The position numbers were made by a program, and so were the translations under genes. DNA of 64,000 nt, taken from NCBI RefSeq assembly GCF_019880205.1, contig NZ_CP082297.1, positions 25,115-89,114 of the forward strand, written 5' to 3'. Source of the stretch: Pantoea alfalfae. GTDB taxonomy: Bacteria > Pseudomonadota > Gammaproteobacteria > Enterobacterales > Enterobacteriaceae. Positions 53,102 to 61,759 of the stretch are shown here, piece after piece (within the stretch, counting starts at the first letter, position 1; each line of letters starts with the position of its first letter). A model generated the notes under the pieces. It saw only the letters and a list, made by a program, of their open reading frames with translations. It was not told where the DNA came from and did not search any database.

Positions 53102-53968
53102 ATGACAGATAAGTCATTCATTGGCGATGCGCTTTATAGTGACATGGTCAGTAAAGATAAACAGCTCACAGTTAATTCTAACAATACTGTTCAGCCAGTG
53201 GCACTGATGCGTCTTGGTGTTTTTGTTCCTAAACCCACGAAATCACAGGGTGAAAACAATATTGTTGATGCTTCGGAATTGTTTTCACAGCTAGAAATTG
53301 CCCGGGCTGAAGGTTACGATCATATCAATATTTCAGGTCCGCGACTCGATATGGATAGCGACTTTAAAGTGTGGATCGGAGTTATCTATGCTTTTAGCCG
53401 ATACGGACTGACATCGAATAAAATTGAACTCAAATTCACCGAGTTTGCTAAAGGGTGTGGCTTTTCTGCTAAACGTATAGACGGCAGGCTGCGCCTTTCG
53501 ATCCATGAGTCTTTGGGGAAATTACGTAATAAATCAATCTCTTTCAAACGTGGACGTGATGCTAAGGGAAGTTATCAGACAGGGCTTTTGAAAACAGGCT
53601 ACTTTGATGCTGAAAAAGATATCGTCCAGCTTGAAGCGGATGAAAAACTCTGGGAACTATTTCAGCTGGATTACAGAGTCCTTCTTCAGCAACATGCAAT
53701 CAAAGCACTTCCCAAAAAGGAAGCGGCTCAAGCTATCTACACTTTTATTGAAAGCCTTCCAACTAATCCTATTCCGGTAAGCTTTTCACGTTTACGTGAA
53801 CGTCTCTCTCTCAGCAGTTCTGTAAGCGAACAGAACCGCACAATCAAAAAAGCGCTTGAGCAGTTACAAAAGATTGGTTACCTGGAATTCTCACTGGTCC
53901 GTAAAGCGCGGGAAAATTTCGTTATTATTCATAAGCGAAATCCAAAACTGAAACCGGCTGACATCTGA
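53102..53968 (+). CDS. repB: RepB/RepA (IncFIB-like, Rep_3) replication initiator, 288 aa
   Basis: Both winged-helix domains are present: VQPVALMRLGVFVPKP, ISGPRLDMDSDFKVWIGVIYAF and LLQQHAIKALPKKEAAQAIYTFIESLP in line with E. coli IncFIB RepA, and a second domain LSSSVSEQNRTIKKALEQLQKIGYLEF. It binds iterons and starts replication, and at high level pairs iterons to limit copy number. It is flanked by two iteron clusters. The intact copy contrasts with the truncated repB at 11705. Confidence 0.95.
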   Translation: MTDKSFIGDALYSDMVSKDKQLTVNSNNTVQPVALMRLGVFVPKPTKSQGENNIVDASELFSQLEIARAEGYDHINISGPRLDMDSDFKVWIGVIYAFSRYGLTSNKIELKFTEFAKGCGFSAKRIDGRLRLSIHESLGKLRNKSISFKRGRDAKGSYQTGLLKTGYFDAEKDIVQLEADEKLWELFQLDYRVLLQQHAIKALPKKEAAQAIYTFIESLPTNPIPVSFSRLRERLSLSSSVSEQNRTIKKALEQLQKIGYLEFSLVRKARENFVIIHKRNPKLKPADI

Positions 53969-54580
53969 ATGTGTGCTATCGGGAGCCTTAGACAGCCCTC
54001 CACTTCAGCATAGCAATTATGCTATCCCGCCAGAGCACATGTTCAGGCAATGTATTGTTCCGGAAACCTGCCAGGCATGTATTAAGTGCTCTGACTCTGA
54101 ACAGCAGCCCGTCAGCACACACTATCGGGTATTTTAAGTACAACTGATTCCCTCCAGCACACATCGTTCTCCCGCTAACACACATAATTATGAGTCATTC
54201 AGTAAAGCCCATCCTGCCAGCACACATTTTTTTGGAGTGCTCAAGGCTCATTTTCCCGCCAGCACACATGATCGTGACTTTCAAATGGGCTTAACCAGCC
54301 AGAACACATTTTTAGTTTTACCTGAGTTGGTATCCCTCCAACACACATTTCTGCATCCAAAATGAAGAAAATAGCCTATCTGTGTACATATCTTTGCTTC
54401 TTCAAAGTAAAATTGCATTCACTTCGCCAGGCAGCTGCCGCCTATCGCCCGTATAGATAGCTTTAAAGGGACTGCCTATAAGTAGAATTGCCAGCACACA
54501 TGTCTAAGTCGTGTCCCTTTTAATACCCGCCAGCACACACTCTCTTTCAGGATAACTCCATCCCGCCAGCACACACGATC
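53968..54580. repeat. Downstream iteron field of the active replicon
   Basis: One direct copy (ATGTGTGCTATCGGGA just after repB) and at least eleven inverted copies of CCCGCCAGCACACAT-type words: near 54025, 54108, 54151, 54171, 54211, 54255, 54294, 54335, 54491, 54525 and 54564. Irregular spacing, same core as the upstream set but in reverse orientation. This matches the origin/incompatibility region after repA in FIB plasmids. Confidence 0.85.
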
Positions 54581-55096
54581 TATTGCTTAGTTCTAGATTC
54601 TCTGGGTTATAAGTATCCTATGACAGATATTTATTGTCTAAAAGATTGAGTAGAGGATATTTTTCATCCTCTTAGTCGAAATGACCGTACTCAGTTTTAA
54701 TTAAAGTTGTGCCTCTGCCAAATTTATTGAAGCACGCATAAATTACCTTCGAAACTTCTAAAACTGTACAGGCATCACCTGCAGAGTAACTGAAAAACAT
54801 TGCTGATTTTCACTGAGTGAAAGGGAATTTCAGCCTGAAATAAATCAATAAAGCACATTAAAAACATATACTTGAGTGTATTAATGTGTGGGTAAAATTT
54901 ATAGTAATTTAAGTGCATTTTCTAATGCTGAGACTGTGATTTCTTTACTAAAAAGACATCACTGTGCCAGAAAAGACGTGATGCTGTGAGCAATATCTTT
55001 TGCTCATGTACAATAAATTAATGTCTTTTCGAAAAATCTTGCTCAGACATTTTTGGCATGTACAATCAACATAAAAATTGACAATGGAACAGCTAA
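54581..55096. promoter_or_regulatory. Leader of parAB, probable autoregulated promoter region
   Basis: No gene. CATGTACAAT occurs twice (55004-55013 and 55058-55067) and GACATTTTTGG and TTGACAATGG lie just before parA. Repeats upstream of P1/F-type ParA genes are the operator that ParA itself binds. The rest is AT-rich without clear signals. Confidence 0.45.
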
Positions 55097-56305
55097 ATGA
55101 AAAGTCATTATGGTGGCGTGGACGAGACCGCGCGCAGGGCAAGCGCAATGTTGCGCAGTATGAGCGACGATATATCTCTCAGAAGAAATGAGTTTGGCCT
55201 GGATCAGTACTACCAGACATTCACACGTAACTCTGTGGCGAACCTGCCTAAACTCAGCCGACGTGCAGTTGAGCAGGCGATCGATGAAATGGAAGCGCAG
55301 GGGCATGTCTTCGGCAGAAAAGACGCCGGTAATACCCGACACTATGCGCTGACAATCAAAGACGTTGTTGATATTTACGCTCACCGCAAAGTACCAAAAT
55401 ACCGTGATTTGCACGTCGGGGAAGGCCCTTTTGTAATCTTTGTTGTGAATCTGAAGGGAGGCGTTTCGAAAACCGTGAGTACGGTGACGCTTGCACATGG
55501 ATTACGTGTTCATCAGGACCTTCTGCAGCATGATCTTCGTGTCCTTGTGGTTGACCTTGATCCCCAGGCCTCCAGCACCATGTTTCTCAGCCAGCAAAAC
55601 AGCATTGGCTCCATAATGGAGACGGCTGCACAGGCAATGCTTAACGATCTTGACGCTGAGCAGCTCCGTGAAGATATTATCAAACCCACAATCATCCCTG
55701 GTGTGGATGTGATCCCCGCCTCCATAGACGATGGTTTCATTGCCAGTCAGTGGAATGATCTCGTCAGAGAACACCTGCCGGACAAGTTACCCTCAGAGGT
55801 TCTGCGCCGCACTATCATTGACCGTGTTGGCGGGGATTATGATTTTATCTTTATTGATACTGGTCCTCACCTTGATGCCTTCATGCTGAATGCTCTCGCG
55901 GCAAGCGATTTACTGCTCACACCCACGCCGCCGGCACAGGTGGATTTTCACTCCACTCTGAAATATCTCACCCGACTGCCTGAAATGATTGAGCAGCTTG
56001 AGGAAGAGGGAATTACACCGCGTATTAAAGGGAATATCGGCTTTATGTCGAAAATGACCTCAAAACGTGACCATGAGATGACGCATGGTCTGGCCCGTGA
56101 TGTATTTACGTCTTACATTCTTGATGCGGCACTGCCACGGCTGGATGGCTTTGAACGTTGTGGAGAGAGCTTTGATACCATCATCAGCGCCGATCCCGGT
56201 TCTTATCCGGGCAGTGCTGAGGCGCTGAAAAAGGCAAAACGAGAAGCAGAACGTTTTACTCAGGCTGTATTTAAAAGGATTGAGTTCATCAGGGGTGTGA
56301 AATGA
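55097..56305 (+). CDS. parA: ParA/SopA-type partition ATPase, 402 aa
   Basis: An N-terminal helix-turn-helix part (~1-100; LPKLSRRAVEQAIDEMEAQGH) precedes the ATPase with KGGVSKT (deviant Walker A, ~119-125), VVDLDPQASST and FIDTGPHLD. Length and layout are those of P1 ParA/F SopA (type Ia), which bind the par operator and move plasmids over the nucleoid. The stop overlaps the parB start by 4 nt. This is separate from the smaller ParA at 1502-2146. Confidence 0.93.
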   Translation: MKSHYGGVDETARRASAMLRSMSDDISLRRNEFGLDQYYQTFTRNSVANLPKLSRRAVEQAIDEMEAQGHVFGRKDAGNTRHYALTIKDVVDIYAHRKVPKYRDLHVGEGPFVIFVVNLKGGVSKTVSTVTLAHGLRVHQDLLQHDLRVLVVDLDPQASSTMFLSQQNSIGSIMETAAQAMLNDLDAEQLREDIIKPTIIPGVDVIPASIDDGFIASQWNDLVREHLPDKLPSEVLRRTIIDRVGGDYDFIFIDTGPHLDAFMLNALAASDLLLTPTPPAQVDFHSTLKYLTRLPEMIEQLEEEGITPRIKGNIGFMSKMTSKRDHEMTHGLARDVFTSYILDAALPRLDGFERCGESFDTIISADPGSYPGSAEALKKAKREAERFTQAVFKRIEFIRGVK

Positions 56306-57288
56306 AGAAAGAAATGGTGAAACTGGGCCGGCAGCTGGGTAACTCAAGTTTTTCGAAAATGATGAGTGAGTCTGACAGCGAGCGGGTGTTCACCCTGAAG
56401 TCTGGAGCTCAGGCCCGTTTTGTTATGACAAAGTTTCTGCATGATGATATTGAAGCACAGACTTTTGTAGACGCAGCCGTTAATGGCCGTGATCAGGCCT
56501 TTCTGACGCGCGAATCGGTCAGTGATATTTCCCGTACCATCAGACTGCAGCAGTTCTTTCCCGCTATTGGCAGGGAGGTAGACGGACGTACAGAGATTCT
56601 TGATGGTTCACGCCGTCGGGCGGCCTGCCTTTACAACGGTACCGCCTTTGAAGTGCTGGTGACGCGTGATGCGTTATCTCTTTCTGATGCCAGACAGCTG
56701 GCTGCTGACATTCAGACTGCCAGAGAGCATACGCTGCGTGAACTCGGGAAACGATTAAAGCTGATGTATCCTGCTGATATGAATCAGTCAGATATTGCCG
56801 CCGCAGAAGGTCTTTCTGCGGCTAAAGTCACTCGGGCGTTTCAGGCGGCTACAGTTCCTGAAGAGATCATTGCAGTGTTTCCTTCGGCCAGTGAACTCTC
56901 CATCAGTGACTATCAGATTCTGCTTGAGGTGACTGAGAGAGCCCGGATGAGAGGCATCAGCACGGAGGAGTTAACTTGCCGCGTCCGTGCACGTATCGAA
57001 AGTGATGTGCATCACGACAGGGCTGATCCCACCTATAAGACAAAGATAATCAGTTATTTTCGTGCTGAAAGAGCAGAGCCAAAAAAAGGGTCGACCGGCA
57101 AAAAAGTCGTGACTGAAAAACTGGCTGAATTTGCTGATAAAAAGCAATTTGCGAGAAAGAAAACGGACTCGGATAAACGGGTGGTTACCTACGAATTCTC
57201 GCGCCTTTCTGCAGCCTGTCAGGCTGAACTTGATGCCGCTGTCAGAAGTGTCATTGAGCGTATGGTTGTGAAAGAAAAAGGCGCTTAA
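56302..57288 (+). CDS. parB: ParB-family centromere-binding protein, 328 aa
   Basis: A charged N-terminus (ParA-contact part), then the ParB core with DGRTEILDGSRRRAACLYNG, a helix-turn-helix (QSDIAAAEGLSAAKVTRAFQAATVPEEI) and a C-terminal dimer domain. The size is close to P1 ParB (333 aa) and F SopB. It binds parS, for which a palindrome lies ~85 bp downstream. Confidence 0.93.
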   Translation: MKKEMVKLGRQLGNSSFSKMMSESDSERVFTLKSGAQARFVMTKFLHDDIEAQTFVDAAVNGRDQAFLTRESVSDISRTIRLQQFFPAIGREVDGRTEILDGSRRRAACLYNGTAFEVLVTRDALSLSDARQLAADIQTAREHTLRELGKRLKLMYPADMNQSDIAAAEGLSAAKVTRAFQAATVPEEIIAVFPSASELSISDYQILLEVTERARMRGISTEELTCRVRARIESDVHHDRADPTYKTKIISYFRAERAEPKKGSTGKKVVTEKLAEFADKKQFARKKTDSDKRVVTYEFSRLSAACQAELDAAVRSVIERMVVKEKGA

Positions 57289-57299
57289 CTCACTGCTGG

Positions 57300-57330
57300 T
57301 TGCGGGAAATTCAATAGGGGTTTCCCGCAA
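57300..57330. terminator. Hairpin after parB
   Basis: TTGCGGGAAA and TTTCCCGCAA form a perfect 10-bp stem with an 11-nt loop directly after parB, followed by an A-run rather than a T-run. It may be part of the centromere region or a weak terminator. Confidence 0.5.
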
Positions 57331-57372
57331 AAAAAATGATTTAACCTTATGTTTTATATTATAAAAAATTAA

Positions 57373-57389
57373 AATTTCAGTTTGAAATT
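57373..57389. promoter_or_regulatory. parS-like palindrome downstream of parB
   Basis: AATTTCA-GTT-TGAAATT. P1 parS contains a closely similar box-A palindrome (ATTTCAAGGTGAAAT, from memory), also right after parB. The half-site ATTTCA/TGAAAT is identical. It is the best candidate for the centromere of this ParAB. Confidence 0.6.
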
Positions 57390-58271
57390 CCCGGAATAAC
57401 ATTTCCTTTAATTGTCAGCAGCTGAAAGGGCCGGTTCTGGTTAAAGCAATAGAGCTATCAAAGCTGACCAGCCTTAAGCATGATGAAAGAACGGGGTCCT
57501 AGCGTAACAGAACTCGTTTTTAAAACAGCAATTATCTGCGAGCCTCAACAGGAAAGATGGTGTGTCTGACTCAACTGTGCTGATTTAGTGTTCTCCCCAT
57601 CTTGGATGTTTATTCATTCCCTCCGCGTCACCTGATACAGAACCTGCTGTGCGCCACAAAATTCTAATCCCTGCCTTCAGTCGTTACATCATTTTTTGAA
57701 CGCTTTACAGACAGCAGGCATATTGATTAATCACGCTTCCCGTATCCTCCGCTGTCTTGTTAATGAGGCTGGAGTATGTCAGGACCTGGATAGCTTTTCC
57801 CGGTTGCTGAAATCAATTGCGTTACAACAAATCAGGACCCGATAGGCATACCTTCAGCAAAACCTGGCGCGGCTTGCCGTCGGTGTGCAGTTTTATCAGC
57901 GAGCATCCCGGCATCAGGATTGAGTCAAACCGTAAGGATGAGACGCGAATTGAGTTGATTACCTGCCAGAATGAGGCGGCGACGCTTCACGCAGATGATG
58001 AAGTCATAAAACTCTTTTACCAGGAACATCATTGGTAGGGTTGTTATTCCCTGAACCGGGGTGCCAGTAAAGGACTCGCTCATTTTACTGACGTCTGTAT
58101 TGTCTTGGGTGCAAAACACTGGACGCTGCTCACAGCCCGGCGGTTAAATGAGTTGCCACCCGCTACCCGCAACAAACTCTACATAGTCTGCTCGCGCACC
58201 CGGGGGCGCATCTGGTTTTTACCGAAAGCTTTCTCAACTCATTCACACCGTAAGTTTTACAGAGGAGAAGA
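57390..58271. other. Gap with degraded sequence between parS and the recombinase remnant
   Basis: No gene I can support. Short open pieces such as INHASRILRCLVNEAG (near 57730) and RIELITCQNEAATLHADDEV (near 57950) look like fragments of dead genes, but no family can be named. Confidence 0.4.
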
Positions 58272-59123
58272 TCAGCGGGGCAGCAGCCGGCTTGCCTCCT
58301 GTGGATCCATGGAGAACCTCACCCCGAGCTGGCGGGTGACGTCCAGCACAAACACCCGCGTATACCACTCGGTAGACTTTGCGTCCTTATGGCCCATCAG
58401 GGTCCGAATGACCTTCTGCGGCACCTGATGCTGCACGAGATGCATCGCAAACGAATCCCGGAACGTCTTAGGCTTCACTGGCCGGATGGAAAACGTCACT
58501 CCGTCACGCGCAGCCGCCGCCACCGCCTGCCTTATCCAGCTGCGCGCCATGTCCTCACTCTAAATGTCCCAGAGCCGGGCATCCGCAGGCAGGCCTGCCG
58601 TCGCAAAACACTCCCTGAGCCGCTGCACAAATCCCGGATCGGTAAGCGGCACCGCGCGCGGCGGGTTGTCACGTATTTCTGCTTCCGTTTCCCGTTCGGC
58701 CAGCTGTTCTTCTTTCTTCGGCCGGCCGCGCTGGCGGCTGCGGCTGCGCGCGGCCTCTTCCAGCTTCCGCTGCTTAAGCGTTCGCAGCACCATGACCGAT
58801 GACGAAAGCGGCGCGCCGGTCAGCGGATCGTCCAGCACGAAATCCTCTCTGGCCATCGGCAGAATTTCGTTCAGCTAGCCGCCAATGTTCCACAGCGCAT
58901 TGATGAACAGGCGTCTGCGGAGAGCGGTCACCTTTGATAGCAGCACGGCCACCTCGGGCGCCATCAAGTAGCGCGGCATGTCGGTGCCGTAGGAAGCGGC
59001 CAAGCTCCGCAGCGCCTCGGCGCTTTCATAGTCAAAGTAGCGCGCAGCATCCGAGGTGGTCATATTATGACCGATAACGTCGCTGTGTGAATTCTGTGGC
59101 AGTTCGCGGGGCAAAGTGCCCAA
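58272..59123 (-). pseudogene. resD: ResD-like tyrosine recombinase, broken by two stops
   Basis: Read along the minus strand: DAARYFDYESAEALRSLAAS, LMAPEVAVLLSKVTALRRRL and INALWNIGG, then a stop; LNEILPMAREDFVLDDPLTG to ADARLWDI, then a stop; SEDMARSWIRQAV, VKPKTFRDSFAMHLVQHQVP (catalytic Arg and His region) and LMGHKDAKSTEWYTRVF (His and Tyr nucleophile). This is the layout of F-plasmid ResD, the dimer-resolving recombinase tied to FIA/FIB replicons. Stops near 58560 and 58875 interrupt it, so it is probably inactive. Confidence 0.88.
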
Positions 59124-59729
59124 ACTTTCAAACTCCGTTGCCTGGCGGTGTGGAACGTATTTTCCCTAGTCTGTCCAGTGAAAACTACGGGAATAAATCG
59201 ATACGGAGAGAATCCGATCTGGATCTGTTTCCGGCTTTTCTCCCGAATATGAAGAATAACCTGATCAGCCTGGAATAAGCAGCGGGGTATTTACCTCTGA
59301 TCCGGGCTGCGGTCGCCGTGTAATCCTATGACGGTAAAAAGGAAGAGCGGAAACCGGGCGGGGCAGGGGGCATACCAAGCACTCTAGGCAGTGTCCTTGG
59401 GCTGGCCGTGATATATACATGCTCATGCCTGTAATTACATCTGAGGCCTGGCCGGTGTGAGGAGGTGCATAAACCGTCATGTAATATGCTTGGCAAGCAC
59501 AAGTTGCGAAAAGGGAGCTAAAATCTGGCAGAAGGGACGTACGAAAAGGCCGCTGTTGCTGACAAAAAATTATTTTTTCGAACGATAATAATCGCGACCA
59601 TATTAGCATCGAAAATTATTACCGATCCCGGACAATGAAATGATCATGGAAAAATTTAGAATACATCATGCCGGTTTTTTTCAGGGCTGGACGTAACTGA
59701 ATTTTTTATTTTTCAACCTAGGATTACCC
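59124..59729. other. Gap without recognisable genes
   Basis: Mixed composition; several short frames in both directions lack ribosome sites and family resemblance. Nothing identified. Confidence 0.4.
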
Positions 59730-60283
59730 GTGAAGCAACTAAACAAAGTACGGCTGGTTTTTTAATGTCTTCCCTCATTTATCTGTCTGGCAGTTTTCGC
59801 ATATCTGGACCTTTACTTAATAAAGGGTTATTTAAACGGTGAAAGCTTGGATGAAAAAATAAACTCCTAGTCGCTTTTCTTAATATCACAATATGTGTGG
59901 TAATATTTTTACCCTTTATTAATTATCTTATAATCAAGATTGACAATAATTCGATAGATGACTTTCTTAGTTTGCCACACAGAGATGAAAATATAACCTA
60001 TATACATTTTTATGATTTCCTGAGTGGGCTTGCGCTGTCAGCATTTTATGTCACAGTGATGATGTTTACTTTCAAAGGTGTACTGAAGGATTTCGGCTGG
60101 TTTATCGCGGCTTTCTACCTTGCAGTTATATTTTTCTTTTCAGTTTCATTAGGTGCGATTTCACTAGTGCGGTTTTTATACCCATTCACGAGGTATAATA
60201 CGATCGCGTACTGGATATGCGCTGTTACATCATATGCCGTTATGATAGCAGTGACTCAGGTTTCAATGAAAATGATAAGCTGA
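59730..60283 (+). pseudogene. Membrane protein gene with a stop and a frameshift
   Basis: From a GTG at 59730 the frame reads MKQLNKVRLVF, a TAA, then CLPSFICLAVFAYLDLYLIKGYLNG ESLDEK. It shifts by one base near 59859 in an A-run into KLLVAFLNITICVVIFLPFINYLI and the open frame to 60283 (four or more membrane segments, e.g. LSGLALSAFYVTVMMFTF). The continuity of hydrophobic segments across both breaks suggests one ancestral ~180-residue protein. An intact shorter product from 59897 remains possible. Family unknown. Confidence 0.5.
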
Positions 60284-60685
60284 AAATATTATAACAAGGA
60301 CGTTGCTTTAAAAAATACAGGCTCTTGAAGGCATTATAAAAGAGACGGTATTTTCCGGCTTGGGTTATTATCGGATAATACTTATAATGTTAAATTAAGT
60401 GCACGGACGCGCACCCTATGTTGCGCGATACAGTCACCTGCACATCAATAATGCAATTGATTGCAGCTTATTACTATAATCATGGATGTTTTGAAATTCA
60501 GAGGTTTAGAATTTGTAACGGGGTTTTGTTGGCACACACAGAACAACAGTATCCTTAAGCTTGAGTTCTGCAAATGTAAGAACTAAATTGATGAGCAGTG
60601 TAGTACTCCCGGCTTCTCCCAATTGAAGAAATCGACGCTAAAGTTCTTTTTCTTTGTCCGCCGAGTTCTCGAATAATTCATATTT
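60284..60685. other. Gap without recognisable genes
   Basis: AT-rich, about 400 bp, no ribosome site linked to a useful frame and no repeat of note. Confidence 0.4.
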
Positions 60686-60871
60686 TCACATATTCGAGCT
60701 CTCAGTAAATTCGCTCATTTTTTCCTCATATTCTGAGCGTGTAAAGTAAGTATGTGCGCCAAGAAATATTGAGAAAATAGTTAAAAATAATAAAGTAAGA
60801 ATTAATAATGAGGCTGTAAATCTCATTTTGGCAAGATCTGGATGGCGCTTTGCATATGCCAGTTTTTTCAT
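60686..60871 (-). CDS. Small membrane protein, 61 aa
   Basis: Start MKKLAYAKRHPDLAKMRF (positive N-terminus), then a strong hydrophobic helix (ASLLILTLLFLTIFSIFLGA) and an acidic C-terminus. A GTG 11 codons upstream (60904) would give 72 aa. Unknown function. Confidence 0.45.
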   Translation of the reverse strand: MKKLAYAKRHPDLAKMRFTASLLILTLLFLTIFSIFLGAHTYFTRSEYEEKMSEFTESSNM

Positions 60872-61073
60872 GTTCGGTGTTATGGTTTTTTCTTTAATAA
60901 ACACTTGATCAACGTTGAATTTTTATCTGGATTGTAGAATTGTATAATGACAGAGTCATTTGGGAAAAATTCATTAATTCAAATATATTTTAAATTGGGA
61001 ATTACCACAAAACCGACATCAACATCACGGCGATGATAAATTAAGCGAGGAAGGTATTCATATGAACCTGACA

Positions 61074-61238
61074 TTAAAACTCGTATTTTTTCTGAGCGCT
61101 GGTAGTTAAATTGTCTATGCGAAAATAAAGGAAACTTAACTGTTCAATTATTTCTAAAGCTTCTTCGCTTAAATCCTTGGGTATTTCATTCTGAATTAAG
61201 AATATATCTTTTTTTAATGAATTAATAACCAGTTGCAT
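61074..61238 (-). CDS. Small hypothetical protein, 54 aa
   Basis: MQLVINSLKKDIFLIQNEIP then DLSEEALEIIEQLSFLYF: a mostly helical, acidic protein. Its start lies inside the end of the tiny frame 61222-61287, which has a good ribosome site, so the two may be coupled. No family recognised. Confidence 0.35.
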   Translation of the reverse strand: MQLVINSLKKDIFLIQNEIPKDLSEEALEIIEQLSFLYFRIDNLTTSAQKKYEF

Positions 61239-61287
61239 CTGGAAATTCCTGACGAATATTTATTGCAGTGAGAATTTGATCAAACAT
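61222..61287 (-). CDS. Tiny leader-like ORF, 21 aa
   Basis: ATG at 61287 follows GAAAGGATTGAG. The product is MFDQILTAINIRQEFPDATG plus Y. It overlaps the start of the 54-aa frame by 17 nt; it may be a leader peptide or a truncated gene. Confidence 0.3.
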   Translation of the reverse strand: MFDQILTAINIRQEFPDATGY

Positions 61288-61495
61288 TCTCAATCCTTTC
61301 TATTTTTCAGGTTAAAAAAATTGACTGGCGCAATAATTCGCTAGTTAATTGATGAAAAACAATAAAGCTAAATTGCCATTTTATAGTAAAAATCCTTGAG
61401 CGATAAAGTCACTATCGGCTCTTCGGGATTATTATTTATATAATAAATGAGTAGGTCATGCTCGCTCCCATCACAACCTTTGATAAAGTCGTTTT

Positions 61496-61533
61496 GTCTG
61501 GACTTATATAATTATGTTTATATAAGTCCAGAC
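61496..61533. promoter_or_regulatory. lox-like recombination site (13-8-13 core within a 16-6-16 inverted repeat)
   Basis: Core: CTGGACTTATATA, ATTATGTT, TATATAAGTCCAG, a 34-bp unit with 13-bp arms and an asymmetric 8-bp centre. This is the same geometry as P1 loxP (ATAACTTCGTATA, GCATACAT, TATACGAAGTTAT), including TATA next to the centre. Perfect pairing extends to 16 bp (61496-61511 with 61518-61533). It is 226 bp upstream of a Cre-like recombinase gene, as loxP is upstream of cre in P1. There is no T-run after it, so a terminator is less likely. Confidence 0.7.
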
Positions 61534-61667
61534 AAGGAACTAAAAACGCGGTATCATGCGGATCGAGACCGGATCCTGAGCTTCCCGGCCACTATTCGAT
61601 AAGGCTACGCACCGGACGGCGTGCTGCGGAGAGACATCTGCGGACAGCCGGTTAAAAACCCAGCATC

Positions 61668-61723
61668 GCTACGTGAATTCTGACAGAGAAGCAGGGGTTA
61701 GTACCCGTCAGAATTCACGTAGC
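61668..61723. repeat. 17-bp inverted repeat with 22-nt spacer upstream of the Cre-like gene
   Basis: GCTACGTGAATTCTGAC and GTCAGAATTCACGTAGC are perfectly complementary, at 61668-61684 and 61707-61723, ending 36 bp before the recombinase start. The position suits an operator or an attenuator hairpin; a second recombinase site is another option. No T-run follows. Confidence 0.75.
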
Positions 61724-61759
61724 GCTGCCTCCTGGTTAATGGGTGAAAACTGAGCAAAT

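Noticed and set aside
53968..54580. Repeats after repB considered as a CRISPR array
   Set aside because: The repeats are short (~16 bp), unevenly spaced, partly degenerate, present in inverted form on the other side of repB, and there are no cas genes. They are replication iterons.
54948..55498. Minus-strand frames opposite the start of parA
   Set aside because: They lie opposite a clear ParA coding sequence or its leader and show no family resemblance.
61496..61533. lox-like repeat considered as a terminator
   Set aside because: The stem is AT-rich, the 3' flank is AAGGAAC without a T-run, and no gene ends just upstream on the plus strand.
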